Under the pieces are notes generated by a model. The model was not told where the DNA came from, made no database searches, and saw nothing but the letters and a program-made list of their open reading frames with translations. A DNA stretch of 64,000 bases from JAPOXR01 sp963662395 (lineage in GTDB: Bacteria; Pseudomonadota; Alphaproteobacteria; Rhodobacterales; Rhodobacteraceae): the NCBI GenBank assembly GCA_963662395.1, contig OY759511.1, forward strand, positions 3,534,001 through 3,598,000. The letters run 5' to 3'. Of the stretch, positions 60,790-64,000 are shown in pieces (within the stretch, counting starts at the first letter, position 1; each line of letters opens with the position of its first letter). Both the position numbers and the translations under genes were made by a program.

Positions 60790-61341
60790 TGCATGGAAAA
60801 TCCGGGACCCGGGAAAACCTCGACAATATCGCTTGACGGACAACATGGATGCTCGAGAGATCCGAGGTTCGAGCTGAAGGTCCATGACATGGCCGGCGGC
60901 GGCGGGCGCCGCCGCCGGCAAGGTCGTCGGACAAATGGTCGGCCGTCACCGCTCGGAGGACTTCCTTGCCTTCCTCGACCACGTCGCCAGCGGAGTCGAG
61001 GCCGGGACCCCGGTTCATGTCATTCTCGACAATGTTTCCTCCCGCAAGTCGGCCGAGGTCAATCAGTGGCTCAGGACTCATCCCGACCGAACCTTCCACT
61101 TCACCCCGGCCCCGCGGCCTCCTGGATGAATGCCGTCGAGGGGTTCTTCTCCAGGCTCTCTCGGCAGCGGCTCAAACATGCGATCTTCAATTCACCCGGC
61201 GAATGCATTGCGGCGACCGAGAGCTGTACCCGGCACCACAACGCCAATCACACCCACCCGTTCCGCTGGAGCAAGAAACCCGAGGACTTCGTGGAGGCGT
61301 GGAAGAGAGGACACCAGAAGCTGCAGGGATTGGAATCGTGA
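60790..61341 (+). pseudogene. IS630-family transposase remnant, copy 2
   Basis: Related to 50022-50745: GKVVGQMVGRHRSEDFLAFL, HVILDNVSSRKSAEVNQWLR (Asp-Asn retained), then after a one-base shift SWMNAVEGFFSRLSRQRLKH (Glu) and FRWSKKPEDFVEAWKRGHQK. N-terminal parts and the first Asp are missing. Confidence 0.75.
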
Positions 61342-61548
61342 TAAGGAATCAGGCCAATAGGGTGCCAGCGGACCGCGCGCGACCCCTCATTTTCACGGCC
61401 GGAAACGCCCATATCGACGAAGCCAAGTCCGGCCTCCCGAGAAGGTGATCGTGAGCGCTTCGGCACGGCGCATCCCTCGAAAGACTCGACTCTGTTGCAA
61501 CGTCTTGCTAGAGCGACCATGACCAAAACCTAATAGGCGACCAACTCC

Positions 61549-62241
61549 ATGGACCAAGATACCGACAAACTAATCCGGGAAACTGTCGAACAGGTAGAGA
61601 ATTATTGGAATGCACATAAGAAACCTCTGCTCCTAAGCGCCCTTGGAAGTCTGGACGGCGGCCGCATATCCAAATATGCAAGACTTCACTCAGGTGGACT
61701 TCGAGCATTTCTTGAAAACTTTACACCGACTTCTCTGCTCCTCGTCCAACATTCACAAAATAAAGTAATCGTTGGTGTTGCCCCTGTTACTGATGACACT
61801 CAGAAGATAGTGGATTGGGATCCCTTATTGGAAAAAACATCTTCCAATCCTTCGCAGCCACGATTGCATCCCGCATTTTGGGCAGCGTTTCGAAAACCTC
61901 TCACGGATTCACTAAAACGTTATTTGCAACTGACTGATCCACTTGAGTTCCACGACCTACCTAGTAGAGATGCACCGGACAATGGACTTCATATTGGACG
62001 TGATTATATTGCAAGCCCTGATGCCGATGCTGACGAGATCTACCGTAACGCGGTGCGGTGGATCAAAGCGAATGAAATGAACATCTCGGATTTTCTCCAT
62101 AGGCCTTCGTCAATAGGTGACAAAAGGCTTCCCTCAAACGACCTTCTTGGGAGGCTCATTCTATCTCTCAATTCTCAGGATTTGCAGCGAACCTCAATTC
62201 CTATGGATGTGGTCGCTAAATTACGCCGCCAACCCGTGTGA
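61549..62241 (+). CDS. Hypothetical protein, first gene of an AT-rich operon
   Basis: Protein of 230 residues starting MDQDTDKLIRETVEQVENYW. RLHSGGLRAFLENFTPTSLL and LHPAFWAAFRKPLTDSLKRY then LQLTDPLEFHDLP are the clearest segments. No signal peptide or membrane segment. I do not recognise the family. The gene is much more AT-rich than the IS relics to its left, so it was probably acquired separately. The stop overlaps the next gene's ATG (TGATG). Confidence 0.6.
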   Translation: MDQDTDKLIRETVEQVENYWNAHKKPLLLSALGSLDGGRISKYARLHSGGLRAFLENFTPTSLLLVQHSQNKVIVGVAPVTDDTQKIVDWDPLLEKTSSNPSQPRLHPAFWAAFRKPLTDSLKRYLQLTDPLEFHDLPSRDAPDNGLHIGRDYIASPDADADEIYRNAVRWIKANEMNISDFLHRPSSIGDKRLPSNDLLGRLILSLNSQDLQRTSIPMDVVAKLRRQPV

Positions 62242-63134
62242 TGCCAAGACTTTTGTTGCTGGCGGCCGGATTCCCGGAACCGATCGGTACACCGCTGTGC
62301 AAGAAGCTTGCAAGGGCAAATCCAGGTGTTGAAGCCGTTCCAACAATTCCATTTGAAGGAAGGTTCTATACGGCCGTTTATGCTGACGAACTCTATGATC
62401 AGGTAACAACCTATTTCAAGAAGGCTCTCAGCACGCCGGGAGCGGATCCCTGGAAAATTAATTTCGTGTTGCTGTACACGCGGAACGGAGATGACAGTGA
62501 TCGATATCTGATTGATAGATTTGGTATGGAAGCTTTGCTCGTTCCGGTATCACCTACACAGAGAGTACAGAAAGCACCTCAATTGCACAAGAATCAGGAA
62601 TCGGTAAACCAATTATTTCGAAAGTCAAATAAGTTATTGCGAAACGCAAGAAACGTTCTTCGAACACTAGCGCAGGAAGTGACGAACAGAGATAACAAGA
62701 CATGTGTACTCCTGCCACGCAAGAATTTTGGTTCCAAAGTTAATGACATTGCGGATTTCATTCATAACTCAGTCGAAACATGCGAAAGAGTCGAGACATT
62801 TGCTAACTCTCTTAGGTATCTTGAAGGCCTCCTTCCAAGAAGCTCTTCGGGCCGGTTCGAGGGTAAAGGCTTGGAATTTTATGCGCCATCTAAGGCAGCG
62901 GCAAGACATGGTATTGCTCCTTCGTGGTGCAAGGGTGACCACAAGCCAAGTTGTGTCATCCGTGGACGGCTCCGATTTGGCGTGTGCTTTGACCCGAAAT
63001 TTCACTATGATTGTAAGTTTGGAAAGTCAAGAAGGGGGCCGTCAAGTCGGTGCTTTCCTAGTTGTCATAAGGAACATAGGATAAGACGTGGTCGGAACCA
63101 TATTAATATTGCCCCAAACGATAACATTAGATAG
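62241..63134 (+). CDS. Hypothetical protein, second gene of the AT-rich operon
   Basis: Protein of 297 residues from ATG 62241 (MPRLLLLAAGFPEPIGTPLC). Two parts are visible: an N-terminal region with IPFEGRFYTAVYADELYDQV and a C-terminal region with KGLEFYAPSKAAARHGIAPS, RGRLRFGVCFDPKFHYDCKF, RCFPSCHKEH and a terminal HINIAPNDNIR. The Cys/His-rich C-terminal block looks like a metal-binding or nuclease-like module. I do not recognise the family. It is translationally coupled to the 230-residue gene and followed immediately by a strong terminator. Confidence 0.6.
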   Translation: MPRLLLLAAGFPEPIGTPLCKKLARANPGVEAVPTIPFEGRFYTAVYADELYDQVTTYFKKALSTPGADPWKINFVLLYTRNGDDSDRYLIDRFGMEALLVPVSPTQRVQKAPQLHKNQESVNQLFRKSNKLLRNARNVLRTLAQEVTNRDNKTCVLLPRKNFGSKVNDIADFIHNSVETCERVETFANSLRYLEGLLPRSSSGRFEGKGLEFYAPSKAAARHGIAPSWCKGDHKPSCVIRGRLRFGVCFDPKFHYDCKFGKSRRGPSSRCFPSCHKEHRIRRGRNHINIAPNDNIR

Positions 63135-63170
63135 AAAGAGGTCATGATCCGTTTAGATCATGACCTCTTT
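63135..63170 (+). terminator. Strong hairpin terminator after the AT-rich operon
   Basis: Perfect 15-bp stem (aaagaggtcatgatc / gatcatgacctcttt) with a 6-base loop cgttta, starting at the base after the stop codon. The A-rich start and T-rich end make it work in both directions. Confidence 0.9.
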
Positions 63171-63547
63171 AAATTCCTTTGCTGAGTGTTCGGTTAGCGG
63201 ACTAATTTCCTAATTTTCTGATTTATCAGCATATAAGTCCAACGCGCCTTTTAAGCTAGGCCAGCTAACAAGGAGAGGATGTGCACATCCAACTTGATCG
63301 ATCCACTGATTGACAGATTGCCAACTGTGATAGCTATCCATCTAGCCCAGTCGTGAAGACCGGATCCATGCTTTGGCCTCCTAGCTCACGCTCTCAGCAG
63401 ACATCAGCATATTCTGCCAAGAACTCCGTTTGGAATTCAAGTAAACCCGGTCAGGGCCTTTGATTGATTCCTCGCGAAACCGCAGCAGTATTTGAACATA
63501 GAAATTATGATGTCAATGCCTTGACAGAGTTTTTTTCTTCGACGTAG
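63171..63547. other. AT-rich intergenic, no gene recognised
   Basis: No coding frame of note. It separates the hypothetical operon's terminator from a DUF4338-type element whose end (cgacaatcaggatgacatcc) begins near 63556. Confidence 0.5.
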
Positions 63548-64000
63548 CTACAAGGCGACAATCAGGATGACATCCTGACGCCGCAGCCGCTCCCGCCACC
63601 GGCGCTCCAGCGGACGCATCCAGACGCTGCAGGCCAGCCGCGGCCTGCAGCCGGGGTTGGTGCCGGCGCATCCCGTCCGGCGGCGGTGCAGGTGCCCGCA
63701 TGCTCCGGGCCGGTGAAAGTGCAGGCGATGGCCGGCCGTGTCCCGTTGCTCCGCCATCCAGTCATCGGCGAGCCGCCGGACCGGCATGCCTGGCACATGG
63801 CTGGCAAGATGCGGGACCCGGATGCCGGGCAGGGTCAGGAGACGCGAATTCATCACCAACAGGCCGAGATTGGCCCGGCGCGTCCTGTCGTCCCGGCCGA
63901 TCCATTCATCGCGCGCCTTCTGGTGCCATCTGGCGGCATGGAAGGACAGCCCACCGATGCGGCCCACACGCTCGCAGCGGATCCAGTGGTACAGCATCGC
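63548..64000 (-). pseudogene. Partial DUF4338 (DruA-like) transposon protein, runs off window
   Basis: The minus frame entering from the right edge reads MLYHWIRCERVGRIGGLSFH, RDEWIGRDDRTRRANLGLLV, NSRLLTLPGIRVPHLASHVP and RRLADDWMAEQRDTAGHRLH, then shifts frame to CSVWMRPLERRWRERLRRQD. These follow the DUF4338 order (IGWxxxxRxxNLxxVVNNxRFLxLPxVxVxNLASxxL). The frame shift near 63690 indicates a pseudogene. The remaining part lies outside the window. Confidence 0.6.

Noticed and set aside
62704..63084. Alternative frame inside the 297-residue hypothetical gene, suggesting a frameshift
   Set aside because: The main frame keeps a coherent Cys/His-rich block and a plausible C-terminus right up to the terminator; the alternative frame is shorter and starts internally.
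1..64000. CRISPR array, rRNA or tRNA genes
   Set aside because: No regularly spaced direct repeats and no conserved rRNA or tRNA segments were seen on reading both strands; a covariance-model scan would be decisive.

Overview
The window looks like a mobile-element-rich, partly decaying region from an alphaproteobacterium. I infer this from two porins of the Rhodobacterales type (MKKLLIASTALSLAGGAA signal peptides), a Liv-type uptake operon preceded by a long acyl-CoA synthetase, and high-GC backbone and IS sequence broken by visibly AT-richer gene cassettes. I saw no rRNA, tRNA, CRISPR array or replication origin. More than a dozen insertion sequences or remnants are present (IS66, IS256, IS4/Tn5-like with DUF4338, IS4, IS5/IS427, IS21, IS110, IS630 and a DDE element that I call IS701-like). 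Only a few are intact.

Layout. 1-4590 and 32567-37156 are an almost identical inverted duplication (position x pairs with 37157-x) carrying acyl-CoA synthetase, livG, livH and livM. Between the arms lie: 5.0-9.4 kb, a DUF6765/membrane pair and a SIR2-like protein with a small overlapping partner; 9.4-14.4 kb, two porin paralogues in inverted orientation flanking a tyrosine recombinase; 14.5-21.5 kb, an IS256 relic and a Tn5/DUF4338-type pseudogene split by a complete IS66-family transposon carrying a DNA adenine methylase; 21.5-27.1 kb, an ATPase + DUF3226 pair hemmed in by IS256 copies, then an IS4; 28.2-31.7 kb, a two-gene TIR-like + RipA-family membrane protein operon whose TIR gene is split by a second methylase-bearing transposon.

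Right of the second arm: remnants of an SMC-like ATPase and an AlbA_2 protein cut by IS21; a TbpB-like surface lipoprotein; three IS427 copies around an AbiEi antitoxin whose toxin partner is absent; a gpmI fragment fused to IS630; IS110 and IS4 relics; a complete hicAB pair with a palindromic operator; a three-gene overlapping operon ending a TIGR04255 gene with an in-frame TGA; a relic of the methylase transposon; an AAA ATPase + PD-(D/E)XK-like pair; an AT-rich two-gene operon with a strong terminator; and a partial DUF4338 protein at the edge.

The accessory genes read as a defence or stress island (SIR2-like, TIR-like, two ATPase/nuclease-type pairs, HicAB, AbiEi, TIGR04255 operon) repeatedly invaded by transposons. 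The strongest new-looking signals are: (i) the TIR-like/RipA-family pair, whose 127-residue TIR gene is restored exactly in frame when the transposon and one 5-bp target copy are removed; (ii) transposons of two unrelated transposase families in which the transposase is ATGA-coupled to an upstream Dam-like methylase, one being an IS66 with tnpC inverted relative to tnpA/tnpB; and (iii) a 28-kb segment bounded by long inverted repeats, which homologous recombination could flip.
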